Shown: positions 14,883-22,910 of the stretch, one piece after another
Layout of the letters: the number at the start of each line of letters is the position of its first letter
Numbering within the stretch: position 1 is the first letter of the stretch
NCBI GenBank assembly: GCA_046732855.1
Contig: JBKPNX010000132.1
Coordinates: 1-29,922, forward strand
DNA length: 29,922 nt
DNA from: JBKPNX01 sp046732855
Lineage (GTDB): Bacteria > Pseudomonadota > Alphaproteobacteria > Geminicoccales > Geminicoccaceae
Direction: 5' to 3'
Made by a program: the position numbers and the translations under genes
Notes under the pieces: generated by a model
The model's input: only the letters and a program-made list of their open reading frames with translations
Database searches by the model: none
What the model was told of the DNA's origin: nothing

Positions 14883-15935
14883 ATGACCAGAGCGACGAGG
14901 CGCCGCGCGCTCGCGTTTGGCGCGGCGGCGCTGGCGCTGGCCGCGGGGCAGCCGGCGACGGCCCAGGACAAGGGCACCATCTACTACATGATCCCCACTC
15001 TGCTGGACGAGTTCCAGACCGAGACCCAGAAGACGATCGAGGGGGTGTTCGGGGGCATGGGCTACGAGGTGGTTTCGCTCGACGCGCAGAACCGGCCGGA
15101 CCTGCAGCTCAACCAGCTCGAGGACGTGATCCAGCTGCAGCCCGATGCGATCATCATGAACGCGGTCGACTTCGACGCGATCGTGCCGGGCATCGAGAAG
15201 GCGCGCGCGGCGGGCATTCCGGTGCTCAACTACGACCGCCAGATCCGCAGCACCAAGTTCGAGCTGACCTCGGTCGCGGGCACCGTCGAGATCGGCAAGA
15301 TCGCCGCGGGCGAGGCGGTCCGCCTGCTGGGCGAGCGGCACGGCGCGGCCAAGGGCAAGGTGCTGCAGATCCTTGGCGACCCTGGCGACAACTACACCCT
15401 CGACATCCAGAAGGGGTTCGAGGAGCGCATGACCGCCGAGGCGCCCGACGTGCAGATCGTCACCCACGCGGCGATGCAGTGGGAGGCCGAGAACGCCGGC
15501 AGCATTCTCGAGGACCAGCTCCTGGTCAATCCGGACATCGATCTGATCTTCGCCCACGCCGCGCATCTCACCGTGCCGCTGATCGCGATTCTCGAGGCGG
15601 AGGGCAAGAAGCCCGGCGAGATCATGATGATGGCCTCGAACGGCGCCCCGGTCGGCCTCGACAACATCCGCAGCGGCTGGCAGCAGGTCGAGGTCGAGCA
15701 GCCGCTGTACGCGCAGGTCTACGGGCTTGCGATGTTCACGCCGATGATCCTCGCCGGCAAGACGCCCAAGCCCGGCACCTACGACGTGGTCGGGCTGAAG
15801 TCGGAGCTGACCATCGAGGACTGGGGTCCCAATCTCAAGATCCCGGGCGCCGCGATCACCCCCGAGAACGTCGACGACACCCGGTTCTGGGGCAACCTGA
15901 CGCCGCCCAAGCAGCCGGTCGCGGTCGTCGAGTAG
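14883..15935 (+). CDS. RbsB-like periplasmic sugar-binding protein
   Basis: A 350-residue substrate-binding protein of the type I periplasmic fold (RbsB/Peripla_BP_4 family), which captures a monosaccharide or similar ligand for an ABC importer. The first 28 residues are a signal peptide with an Arg cluster (TRRRALAF) and an Ala/Leu core, cleavage probably after PATAQ; the Arg run makes Tat export possible. The mature start GTIYYMIPTLLDEFQTETQK and the later DAIIMNAVDFDAIVPGIEKA and IPVLNYDRQI segments are typical. ATG 14883 follows GGGAGGCGAGGGCA. It is separated by 3.6 kb from the sugar-type ABC ATPase at 10479-11279, and no permease is seen, so the importer is split or the permease lies elsewhere. 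Confidence 0.9.
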   Translation: MTRATRRRALAFGAAALALAAGQPATAQDKGTIYYMIPTLLDEFQTETQKTIEGVFGGMGYEVVSLDAQNRPDLQLNQLEDVIQLQPDAIIMNAVDFDAIVPGIEKARAAGIPVLNYDRQIRSTKFELTSVAGTVEIGKIAAGEAVRLLGERHGAAKGKVLQILGDPGDNYTLDIQKGFEERMTAEAPDVQIVTHAAMQWEAENAGSILEDQLLVNPDIDLIFAHAAHLTVPLIAILEAEGKKPGEIMMMASNGAPVGLDNIRSGWQQVEVEQPLYAQVYGLAMFTPMILAGKTPKPGTYDVVGLKSELTIEDWGPNLKIPGAAITPENVDDTRFWGNLTPPKQPVAVVE

Positions 15936-15954
15936 CGGCGCCGCCGGGGCGCCG
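15936..15954 (+). terminator. Hairpin immediately after the RbsB-like gene
   Basis: CGGCGCC (15936-15942) pairs with GGCGCCG (15948-15954) around GCCGG, starting at the base after the stop codon. No T-tract. It lies between two convergent genes and may serve as a transcript-end structure. Confidence 0.4.
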
Positions 15955-16043
15955 ATCGCCACCCACTCACGCAGAGCGTCCGGCGAAAGCACGGCGCCCA
16001 CTGGCCGTTCGCTCGGCAGCCCGCTGCTTGGGGCGCTTCCGGC

Positions 16044-16742
16044 TCAGGCAGCGGGCGCGAGGCCGGGCGCGGGCAGGATGACCGCGAGGAACTCCTCGGC
16101 GATGCGGCGGTGCCCCTCATTGTTGGGATGGAAGCCGTCCGCGTCGCTCACGAGGTCATCCTCGACCGGCTCGCTGTGCAGGTCGACCAGGAGCGCGTCG
16201 TGGTCCGCCGCCTGCTCCGCGATCGCGTCGTTGAACGCCTCGATGCGCTCGCGGGTGACGTCCTCATCGGGCTCGTCGCGGAAGCGCGGCAGCTCGGTCA
16301 GATCGGGGATGTTCGCGACCGCGATCACGCCGTCGGTGCGCTCGCGCAGACGGGTCAGGATCTCCTCGAGCGCGGCCTCGAAGTCGTCGACGTCGGCGCC
16401 GCGGATGACGTCGTTCGCCCCGGTCCAGAGCGTCACCACATCCGGCTCCACCTCGGTCTCGAGCAGTCGCTCCAAGGCCGCCTCGAGCTGCGCGGTATCG
16501 GCGCCCGGGATCGCCAGCGGAACCAGGAACACCTGGTCGATACGCTCATCCAGCTCGTCGGCGATCCGAAACACGTAGCCGTTCGTCAGCGGCTCGGCGC
16601 CGATCCCGGCGGCATCGCTCGCGCCAATGGCGAGATAAAGCAGCCGATCCGGCTGCTCTGGCCGGGCATCCGCGCATGATCCGACGCCGGCCCCGGCAAG
16701 CGCCAGACTGACGACCGAGACCCACCTCCTCGCGGTGCTCAG
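16044..16742 (-). CDS. SGNH/GDSL-family lipoprotein hydrolase with unusual start
   Basis: A secreted esterase or lipase-like hydrolase. Block III (WTGANDV) and block V (DGFHPNNEGH, with the catalytic Asp and His) are clear. The nucleophile block I, AIGASDAAGIGA, is encoded upstream of the first GTG (16574), so a start there would remove the catalytic Ser. Before block I lies a lipoprotein signal: RRW, a hydrophobic VSVVSLALAGAG core and VGSC as lipobox. No ATG, GTG or TTG exists in this open stretch up to the stop at 16835. A CTG at 16742 has AAGGGAG seven nt upstream and would give 232 residues, so I use it as the provisional start. Alternatives are a sequence error or a lost start codon. 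It converges with the RbsB-like gene. Confidence 0.65.
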   Translation of the reverse strand: MSTARRWVSVVSLALAGAGVGSCADARPEQPDRLLYLAIGASDAAGIGAEPLTNGYVFRIADELDERIDQVFLVPLAIPGADTAQLEAALERLLETEVEPDVVTLWTGANDVIRGADVDDFEAALEEILTRLRERTDGVIAVANIPDLTELPRFRDEPDEDVTRERIEAFNDAIAEQAADHDALLVDLHSEPVEDDLVSDADGFHPNNEGHRRIAEEFLAVILPAPGLAPAA

Positions 16743-16872
16743 AGGAGGGCACTCCCTTCGGGAGAAAAACGCCCGCCCGGTCGAGCGGTTCCTGGACCGA
16801 CCCGCCGGGCTTGACCCTGCGCGGCGCGCCGCTCATCCTCTTCGCCAGCACGGCATTTCTGGAGCTTTTGCC

Positions 16873-17622
16873 ATGTCCGAGCCCTCCGCTCTCCTGGCTG
16901 GCCTGGCGGAGCAGCTGCCGGTCGACGTGCGACCTTACGAGCTCAAAGGCCGCAACGTCGGGCTGGTCGTCGTCGACGAGATCCACGGTTTCTGCACGCC
17001 TGGCGCGGGCGCGCTCGCGCCTCAGGAGCATGATCCCCAGATCGCGCTGATGATCGTCGAGACCGATCGGCTGGCGCGCCGGTTCGCCGCCGAAAAGCGC
17101 CCGATCCTCGTCTTTCTCGACACCCACGAGCCCGGCAAGCCCGAGTTCCCGTACCCGCTGCACTGCGAGGCCGGGAGCGGCGAGGAGCACCTCGTGCCGG
17201 AGCTCGAGTGGCTCGAGGACTGCGGCTGCGCCACGCTGCTGCGCAAGGACTGCATCGACGGCTTCATCGGCGGCATGGAGCCGAGCTTCGTCGGCGGCGC
17301 GCACGGCCAGTATCACAACAAGGTGGTCGACTGGATCAACAGCCACCGGCTCGAGACCCTGATCGTGGTCGGCATCTGCACCGACATCTGCGTCATGGAC
17401 TTCGTGCTGACCCTGCTCTCGGCGCGCAACCACGGCCTGATGTCGACGCTGCAGGACATCGTCGTGTACGAGCGCGCCTGCGCGACCTACGACCTGCCGC
17501 GGGCCACGGCCGAGGCGCTCGGCCTGCCCCCGACCGCCGCGCACCCCAAGGCCGAGGCCCACCACATGGGCCTGTACTTCATGGCCTCGCGCGGCGCGGT
17601 GCTGGCCTCGGAGCTGGGCTGA
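16873..17622 (+). CDS. Nicotinamidase, plant-type isochorismatase-fold hydrolase
   Basis: A 249-residue cysteine hydrolase. The catalytic triad is Asp35 (LVVVDEIHGFC), Lys125 (LLRKDCIDGF) and Cys173 (VVGICTDICV); Asp83 and His85 in FLDTHEP fit the metal site. Many segments resemble, from memory, plant NIC nicotinamidases: DEIHGFCT, PYPLHCEAG, LVPELEWLE, LRKDCIDGF, ICTDICVMDF, LSARNHG, CATYDLP and the HHMGLY end. Such enzymes hydrolyse nicotinamide to nicotinate and ammonia for NAD salvage. ATG 16873 has GGAG eight nt upstream; the longer open frame is antisense to the SGNH gene. No NAD-salvage partner is adjacent. Another amide substrate is possible, since the fold is versatile. Confidence 0.8.
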   Translation: MSEPSALLAGLAEQLPVDVRPYELKGRNVGLVVVDEIHGFCTPGAGALAPQEHDPQIALMIVETDRLARRFAAEKRPILVFLDTHEPGKPEFPYPLHCEAGSGEEHLVPELEWLEDCGCATLLRKDCIDGFIGGMEPSFVGGAHGQYHNKVVDWINSHRLETLIVVGICTDICVMDFVLTLLSARNHGLMSTLQDIVVYERACATYDLPRATAEALGLPPTAAHPKAEAHHMGLYFMASRGAVLASELG

Positions 17623-17654
17623 AGGGTGATGCGGCCGGCCGGGTGAGCGCCCGC

Positions 17655-17827
17655 TCAGCGCTTCTGCGAGGCGCGCTCCGGCTTGCCCTTGCGCGGCGTC
17701 GAAGCCAGATCCTCGAGCTCCCGTTCGGTCATCGATTCGACCATCTCCTTGGACGCGCCCTTCAGCTTCGACTTTGCTCGCTCGCCGCGCCCGCCGCCTT
17801 CTGCTGCGCTTGCGACTTCGCCCGCAT
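17655..17827 (-). pseudogene. DUF3008-family small protein, frameshifted
   Basis: Two frames together encode one DUF3008-like protein of about 57 residues. From ATG 17827, preceded by GGAGG at ideal spacing, the frame reads MRAKSQAQQKAAGAASE and then runs into a stop. The next frame supplies AKSKLKGASKEMVESM and ELEDLASTPRKGKPE to the stop at 17655. The join requires one extra base near 17776-17777. The ATG at 17840 that would give an unbroken frame lies on top of this ribosome binding site, so it is probably not the true start. The family is small, basic and of unknown function, common in Proteobacteria. Whether this is real mutation, sequence error or programmed frameshifting cannot be told; no classic slippery heptamer is seen. 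Confidence 0.75.
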
Positions 17828-18035
17828 CGCGCTCCTCCATGGCTGTCGACGACGAGAGGAACCGCCCTCGGCCGAGGTCGTTCCTAGAAAGGGTATTCTG
17901 CCCTAGACGGCCGCCGGAAATGATTGGCGGGACACGGTAAGTAACGTATCCAGAGCGTCCGATGCGCAGCGCAACGTGAGGATGCCCCAGTCATGAGGCA
18001 GATCGTCCGCTTGGCGGCTTTGCGGGAACACACCC

Positions 18036-18506
18036 ATGCGTCGCCTCAGTAGCAGCTTCGACAAGGTCGCGCAGTGGACGGCCCGCCACGCCGGCCGCGC
18101 CTCGACGTTCGCTCTCGCGCTCGCCATCATCCTGGTCTGGGGCGTGAGCGGCCCTCTGTTCCAGTGGTCCGATACCTGGCAGCTGATCATCAATACCGGC
18201 ACGACGATCGTCACCTTCCTCATGGTGTTCCTGATCCAGAACACCCAGAACCGCGACACCGAGGCGCTTCAGCTCAAGCTCGACGAGCTGATCCGGGTCA
18301 ACGCGAAGGCGCGCAACCGCATGCTGCGGCTCGAGGAGCTGACCGAAGAGGAGATGGACGAGGTCAAGAAGACTTTCACCCGCCTCGCCCAGTCCGATGC
18401 GCCCATAGCGGAGGACGAGGAGGAGGAAGCCCCGGCGCGACAGCCCGCCAGCCGGCAGCGAAGGCAAGGGCAACCCCCGGTCAAGGCTGACCACGAAGGC
18501 GATTGA
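18036..18506 (+). CDS. Low-affinity iron permease family membrane protein
   Basis: A 156-residue protein of the iron-permease family (PF04120-like). It has two membrane helices (about residues 25-40, FALALAIILVWGVSG, and 50-68, IINTGTTIVTFLMVFLIQ) followed by the conserved IQNTQNRDTEALQLKLDEL segment. After that comes an acidic and then Gln/Arg-rich cytoplasmic tail. Bacterial members are named after fungal Fet4 but their transport activity is largely unproven, so the iron role is uncertain. ATG 18036 has GGGAA upstream. A hairpin (18507-18530) follows directly after the stop. Confidence 0.8.
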   Translation: MRRLSSSFDKVAQWTARHAGRASTFALALAIILVWGVSGPLFQWSDTWQLIINTGTTIVTFLMVFLIQNTQNRDTEALQLKLDELIRVNAKARNRMLRLEELTEEEMDEVKKTFTRLAQSDAPIAEDEEEEAPARQPASRQRRQGQPPVKADHEGD

Positions 18507-18530
18507 AGCGGCGCAGGGCTGAGCGCCGCT
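18507..18530 (+). terminator. Hairpin after the iron-permease-family gene
   Basis: AGCGGCGC (18507-18514) pairs with GCGCCGCT (18523-18530) around an 8-nt loop, beginning at the base after the stop codon and between two convergent genes. No T-tract is present on either strand. Confidence 0.45.
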
Positions 18531-18591
18531 GCGCCGGGAAGCAAAGATAAAGGCGCCGCTGCCGCCCCGACCTCGCAAGCAGGGTGAGTCG

Positions 18592-19913
18592 CTAGGCTGC
18601 GACCGAGGGTTCGGCAGCGGCGGCGAGCGGCGGGTCGGGCGCGCGGGGGTCGAGCTCGACCGCGACCGGCGTCGTGCGCGATGGCCGTCCGGCCGCGACG
18701 TAGGGCGCCCGCTCCGCTGGCGGCACGGCGGCGCGTTGGGCCATCCGATAGACCGTGAACAGCGCGAAGCCGGCGTGCGCGATCGCGGTATAGAGGAACA
18801 GCGCGGGAGCGCCGCCGAGCTCGATCGCGAGGGCCCCGAGCAGCGGGCCGATCGAGGCCCCGATCGCCCAGGTCAGGAGCAGGCCGCTGCTCGCCTCGAT
18901 GAACTCCTCGCGGCCGACGAAGTCGTTGGTGTGGGCGACGCACAGGGAATATTGCGAATAGATCGCGCCGCCGAACAGCGTCGCCGCCGCGATCAGTACC
19001 CACGGCGAAAAGGCCTCGGGGCCGACCTCGATCCCGAGCATCCGCCCGCTCTGGCGCGCCTCGCCCAGAAGCGCCAGGAGTCCGCCCATGAGCGCGGCGA
19101 ACGCGCACACCCCGATGATGACCTTGCGCCGATCGGTCCGGTCGGAAAACCGGCCGAGCGGCAGCTGGGCGAGCGCGCCGCCGACCAGCGCTGCGCTCAT
19201 GAACAGGGCGATGCCGGTGATCGACAGGCCGACCTGTTCGGCGAACACCACGCCGAGCCCGCCGAACGCGCCGTTCGCCAGGCCGACGAAGAAGCCGCCG
19301 ACCACGCCGACCGGCGACATGGCGTACAGCCGGCCGAGCCGAAGATGCACCTCGCGCAGCGGCTGCGGCGCGCTCGAGGTGGTCAGGCCCACAGGCACCA
19401 GCGCCAGCGCGATCGCCATCGCGGTCAGCGCGAACAGGGAGAAGCCCCCGGGTCGCCGAGCGGCAGCACCATCTGGCCTACCGTCACCGCGGTCAGATTG
19501 ATCACCATGTACACGGCGAGGACCTGGCCGCGGTTGCCGCTGGTCGCGCGTTCATTGAGCCAGCTCTCGATCACCATGAACAGGCCGGCGAAGCAGACGC
19601 CGCTCAGCGCGCGCAAGGGGATCCAGACCAGCGGATGCACCGCGAGCGCCATGAGCAGCACGATCGATGCGGCGATCGCGGCGCACACCGCGAACGTGCG
19701 GATGTGGCCGACCCGGCGCACGATGTGCGGCATCCAGAGGCAGCCGAGCATGAAGCCGGCCGAATACGCCGACGCGATCAGTCCGATCGACGTGGTGGCG
19801 AACGCCTCGAGCGTCGCGCGCACCGGCAAGAGGACGCCCTGCAGGCCGTTGCCGAGAAACAGGATGGCAACCGCGAGAAGCAGCGCGGTGAGCGGACCGA
19901 TCGCCTGGGACAC
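18592..19913 (-). pseudogene. MFS transporter, frameshifted in a homopolymer
   Basis: Two adjacent minus-strand frames form one 12-helix major facilitator transporter of about 440 residues, resembling YcaD-type drug/metabolite exporters. The first part (19913 to about 19447, GTG start) ends in MVLPLGDPG and then nonsense. The second frame resumes with FSLFALTAMAIALALVP. One missing base in the run at 19445-19449 (CCCCC on the plus strand) explains the break exactly. The loop motif GRFSDRTDRRK and the central SPVGVVGGFFVGLANGAFGG segment are family-typical. A lone base lost in a homopolymer could be a sequencing error, in which case the gene is intact; otherwise it is a recent pseudogene. The ATG at 19419 is not a true start. 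Confidence 0.85.
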
Positions 19914-20028
19914 GGGCGAGGAATTATCAGCCGCCGCCGGCGGCTGGCGTACGATTCATGAGCGACTCTGAGCCTTGCTGAAGGCCGTCGGCTGTTCGTC
20001 TGGCGACTCGGACGACCATATACAGGGC

Positions 20029-20952
20029 GTGACCGAATCCGTACAGGGCCGCATCCACCCGGTGCTGTTCGACCGGCGCGTCCTGCGGATGCGCCGCGGG
20101 CGCGTCGCGCCCACGCTCTCACGCGTCGACTTCCTGATCCGCGAAGCGGCGGTGCGGCTGCTGGAGCGCCTCGGCGACGTGCGCCGCGCGTTTCCGCTCG
20201 CGCTGGAGCTCGGCTGTCACACCGGACAGCTGGCCGCGGCGCTGCCCGGCACCGGGCAGATCGGCCAGCTGATCCAGGCCGATCTGGCCGAGCGCATGGT
20301 GCGGCAGGCGCAGGGAGTGCGCGTCGTCGCCGACGAGGAGGCGCTGCCGTTCGGGCCGGCGTGCCTGGATCTGGTCGTCTCCTGCTTCAGCCTGCACTGG
20401 GTCAACGATCTGCCGGGCACGCTGGCGCAGGTCCGCCATGCGCTCAAGCCGGACGGGCTGTTCCTGGCGATCATGCCGGGCGGCACGACCTTGTTCGAGC
20501 TGCGCGAATCGTTGATGCGCGCCGAGCTCGAGATCGTGGGCGGCGCCGGGCCCCGCGTCTCGCCGTTCGTGGACGTGCGCGACGCTGGCATGCTGTTGCA
20601 GCGCGCCGGCCTCGCTCTGCCGGTCGTCGATGTCGATACGGTGACCGTGACCTACGACCACCCGCTCAAGCTCATCGCCGAGTTGCGCGCGATGGGCGAG
20701 GCCAACGCGCTGGCGCAGCGCGGCCGCGCGCTGGACCGGCCGACCCTGGGGCGCGCGTGCGCGATCTACCGGGAGCTGTTCGGCGACCGCGCGCACCGCG
20801 TTCCGGCCACCTTTCAGCTGCTGACGCTCTCCGCCTGGGCGCCCGGTCCCGGCCAGCCGCAGCCGATCCGCCGCGGCAGCGGGCGGGTCAACCTCGCCGA
20901 GGCGCTGAGCGTCCCGACCGCAGCGCCGGTTGGCAAGGCCAAACGCCCGTAG
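20029..20952 (+). CDS. SAM-dependent methyltransferase, NDUFAF5/BioC-like
   Basis: A class I methyltransferase of about 307 residues. Motif I is ALELGCHTGQLAAAL, followed by IQADLAERMV, LDLVVSCFSLHWVNDLPG and HALKPDGLFLAIMPGG, a pattern shared with BioC and with the mitochondrial complex I assembly factor NDUFAF5, which has close alphaproteobacterial relatives. The start is not certain: GTG 20029 fits the conserved N-terminus (HPVLFDRRVLRMRRGR follows closely), while TTG 19975 would add 18 unrelated residues. It is divergent from the MFS gene with about 115 bp between. The substrate (protein, quinone or biotin precursor) is unknown from sequence. Confidence 0.8.
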   Translation: MTESVQGRIHPVLFDRRVLRMRRGRVAPTLSRVDFLIREAAVRLLERLGDVRRAFPLALELGCHTGQLAAALPGTGQIGQLIQADLAERMVRQAQGVRVVADEEALPFGPACLDLVVSCFSLHWVNDLPGTLAQVRHALKPDGLFLAIMPGGTTLFELRESLMRAELEIVGGAGPRVSPFVDVRDAGMLLQRAGLALPVVDVDTVTVTYDHPLKLIAELRAMGEANALAQRGRALDRPTLGRACAIYRELFGDRAHRVPATFQLLTLSAWAPGPGQPQPIRRGSGRVNLAEALSVPTAAPVGKAKRP

Positions 20953-20958
20953 CGGCCT

Positions 20959-20987
20959 ATCGGCAATCGATGCTCCGGATGTCTTGC
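20959..20987. repeat. Dispersed direct repeat, family 1, copy A
   Basis: ATCGGCAATCGATG followed by a variable 4-5 bp and GATGTCTTGC. Copy B is at 21224-21251. The outer 14 and 10 bases are identical between copies. Confidence 0.7.
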
Positions 20988-21223
20988 GACCAGCCCGTGT
21001 TCGCGTAGTCAGGATCGGCACTCGCAGTTTTGAAGTAACGGCGACTGCGCTGGGAATGCGGTCACCAGGGCCGCCGGCGCGACTCTCGTCCATCATTCGG
21101 CCGCTGCGGTTGTGGGGCTGTCTGACGTGAGACTGCTCTGCAGCAGGACCTATGGTGCAATGAGGGATCCGCGCCGGACCGGTAATCGGGGTCTGCCGCC
21201 GTGCCAAATAGGGCCGCGGCGAC

Positions 21224-21251
21224 ATCGGCAATCGATGGTCAGATGTCTTGC
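21224..21251. repeat. Dispersed direct repeat, family 1, copy B
   Basis: Second copy of the repeat at 20959-20987, one base shorter in the variable middle. It lies 22 bp before copy A of repeat family 2, so the two families may belong to one larger decayed element. Confidence 0.7.
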
Positions 21252-21273
21252 TGGAGCCGAGCACGCGGCCGCG

Positions 21274-21320
21274 GCGGGCGCTTTCCACCATCCGCGACAG
21301 TGTCAAGGCAAGGTTAACAA
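21274..21320. repeat. Dispersed direct repeat, family 2, copy A
   Basis: A 47-bp stretch that matches 21553-21599 at 43 positions, including the core CCACCATCCGCGAC and the right end AAGGTTAACAA. Confidence 0.8.
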
Positions 21321-21474
21321 TTGGTCACCTGTAGTGTGCGCAGACGGGCCAGGGTGACGAACAGAGCCCGCGGGGAAGCCAGGCCGGCGCGCCAAATGGC
21401 ATAGACCGCTCGCTCACTCTGATGGCAGCCACCAATCCGACCCGGACCCTGTCTTCCAGAATGGGTCTGACTGC

Positions 21475-21607
21475 TCATCGTTCGTTAACCAGGCTGTGGC
21501 GTCGTGCCGCCATGGTATGGTGGGAGTCCGCCCCCGCGCCCATCAGGAGCGCGCGGGCGCTTGCCACCATCCGCGACGCTGTCAAGGAAAGGTTAACAAA
21601 CGATTGA
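21475..21607. mobile_element. Small element with imperfect terminal inverted repeats
   Basis: The left end (21475-21490, TCATCGTTCGTTAACC) and the right end (21591-21607) are inverted repeats matching at 15 of 17 aligned positions. Inside, ATGGTGG (about 21517) faces CCACCAT (about 21564), and GCGCCC faces GGGCGC, so the whole 133 bp can fold into a long imperfect hairpin. The right half is copy B of repeat family 2. It could be a MITE-like or palindromic repeat element. No target-site duplication is evident, and only this one complete copy is seen. Confidence 0.35.
21553..21599. repeat. Dispersed direct repeat, family 2, copy B
   Basis: Matches 21274-21320 at 43 of 47 positions. It forms the right part of the inverted-repeat element at 21475-21607. 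Confidence 0.8.
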
Positions 21608-22052
21608 CCGGCGGGGTCGAAGTTGGTGTCGGGCAGACCGGCGCCGATCAACTGCAGCGGCGTAACGCATCGCAGAGGTTGGCGCCCGAAGCGCGTCGAC
21701 GCGCTCCGTTGGCTCGCAGAGACTCGCACCCGATGGGTCGAGTGCGTCGGGCGCAGGGGTGCGCCTGGCTGGGGTTGACGGCCGCAGGCTGGCGTTGTCC
21801 GAAGCTCGGGTCGCGGCGACAGGTGTGGGCACCGCGGAAGTCGGTGCCGGAAGCAGCCGACTGCGTCGCTGCGCCAGTTCGCCGGCCGTGTTCGACCCAG
21901 CGTGCCAGTCGCCTCGCCGGGGCCGGCGACCGCCGGCTCGCGCCCGGCGCGACGCCCGCGGACGTGCCGGCTTGACGCCGCGACTTGGGTGAGAAAGCCT
22001 CCGGCGCATCGTCCGCTATCGTCCGTTTCTCGATGGCCCGTGGCGCCTCGCC

Positions 22053-22910
22053 ATGGGGATCAAGGCGCTCGACCTCGAGGACTGGATCGAAATCGACGAG
22101 CGCTTCGCCGCGCAGCTCGCCGAACGCACACGGCTCCTCGACGAGGAGCGCAGCGCCGTGCTGGGGGAGCTCCCGGAAAGCCGCCCCGGGCAGCGCGAGC
22201 TGCTCGGGCTGCTGCTCGAGCACCTGCCGCGGCGTTTCCCCGAGCAGTTCCGGCGGGCCGATGGCCGGATCGAGAACCGCGTGACCGGCGAGAGCTTCGC
22301 CCTAGCGGCCTGGGACGAGGCGCCGCTCGAGCTCGCTGGGCGCCTGGTCCAGGAGGACCTCTGCCTGATGCGGCGGGGCGACGCCGGCTGCCGGCTGGTC
22401 GCGGCGGTGCTGTGCTTTCCAGCCCACTGGCGGCTCGCGGACAAGCTCGGCCGCCCGCTGCAGGCCATCCATGAGCCGGTGCCGGGCTTCGGCGAACGCC
22501 TGGCCGATCCGGTCGACCGCTTCTTCGCGAACATCCAGGTGGCGCGGCCGGTATGGCGGGTCAACTGGAGCCTCGTCGACGCGCCGACGCTGTTCCGGCC
22601 GCCCGAGCATCGCGGCAACCCGCGGCCGATCAGCGCCGAAAAGGCGGGCGAACAGCTGTGGCTTCGGGTCGAGCGCCAGACGCTTCGCCGCCTGCCGTAC
22701 TCCGGAGACGTGGTGTTCGGGATCCACACCTACATCGACCCGCTCGAGGATGCGATCGCTTCGCCGCAAGCCGCGCAGGCACTCGCCGCGCGCATCCGCG
22801 AGATGCCCGACGCGATGGCGCGCTACAAGAGCATCCTGCCGATCCGCGCGCCGCTGCTCGCCTGGCTCGATGGCCGCGCCATGGCTCAAGGGCCGAGCGC
22901 CGGCAGGTAA
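22053..22910 (+). CDS. DUF3445 family protein (heme-dependent N-demethylase-like)
   Basis: 285 residues from ATG 22053, matching DUF3445 (PF11927), a family that includes a heme-dependent oxidative N-demethylase subunit. Recognisable segments are MGIKALDLEDWIEID, CFPAHWRLADKLG, IHEPVPGFGERL, FRPPEHRGNPRP and RLPYSGDVVFGIHTYIDPL. The conserved N-terminal motif YRPFLDGPWRLAMG is encoded in the same frame starting at about 22014, upstream of the ATG, yet that stretch contains no ATG, GTG or TTG back to the stop at 21990-21992. An ATC at 22008 is the plausible position of a lost start. So the gene may start at a rare codon or be damaged. It converges with the Nudix gene and overlaps its end by 25 bp. 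Confidence 0.8.
   Translation: MGIKALDLEDWIEIDERFAAQLAERTRLLDEERSAVLGELPESRPGQRELLGLLLEHLPRRFPEQFRRADGRIENRVTGESFALAAWDEAPLELAGRLVQEDLCLMRRGDAGCRLVAAVLCFPAHWRLADKLGRPLQAIHEPVPGFGERLADPVDRFFANIQVARPVWRVNWSLVDAPTLFRPPEHRGNPRPISAEKAGEQLWLRVERQTLRRLPYSGDVVFGIHTYIDPLEDAIASPQAAQALAARIREMPDAMARYKSILPIRAPLLAWLDGRAMAQGPSAGR

Larger units (their letters stand above)
20953..22007. other. Repeat-bearing spacer without a supported gene
   Basis: More than 1 kb with no convincing coding region on either strand; the open frames (for example on the minus strand at 21475-22223) are Arg/Pro/Ser-rich and lack motifs. It holds two families of dispersed repeats (20959-20987 with 21224-21251; 21274-21320 with 21553-21599) and a 133-bp segment bounded by imperfect inverted repeats (21475-21607). 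It looks like accessory or decayed mobile DNA. Confidence 0.5.

Noticed and set aside
14388..16001. 537-residue minus-strand open frame
   Set aside because: Antisense shadow of the RbsB-like gene, with low-complexity charged sequence and no motif.
21593..22223. Overlapping open frames in the repeat-bearing spacer
   Set aside because: Arg/Ala/Pro-rich without motifs or start signals; the right part overlaps the DUF3445 gene on the opposite strand.
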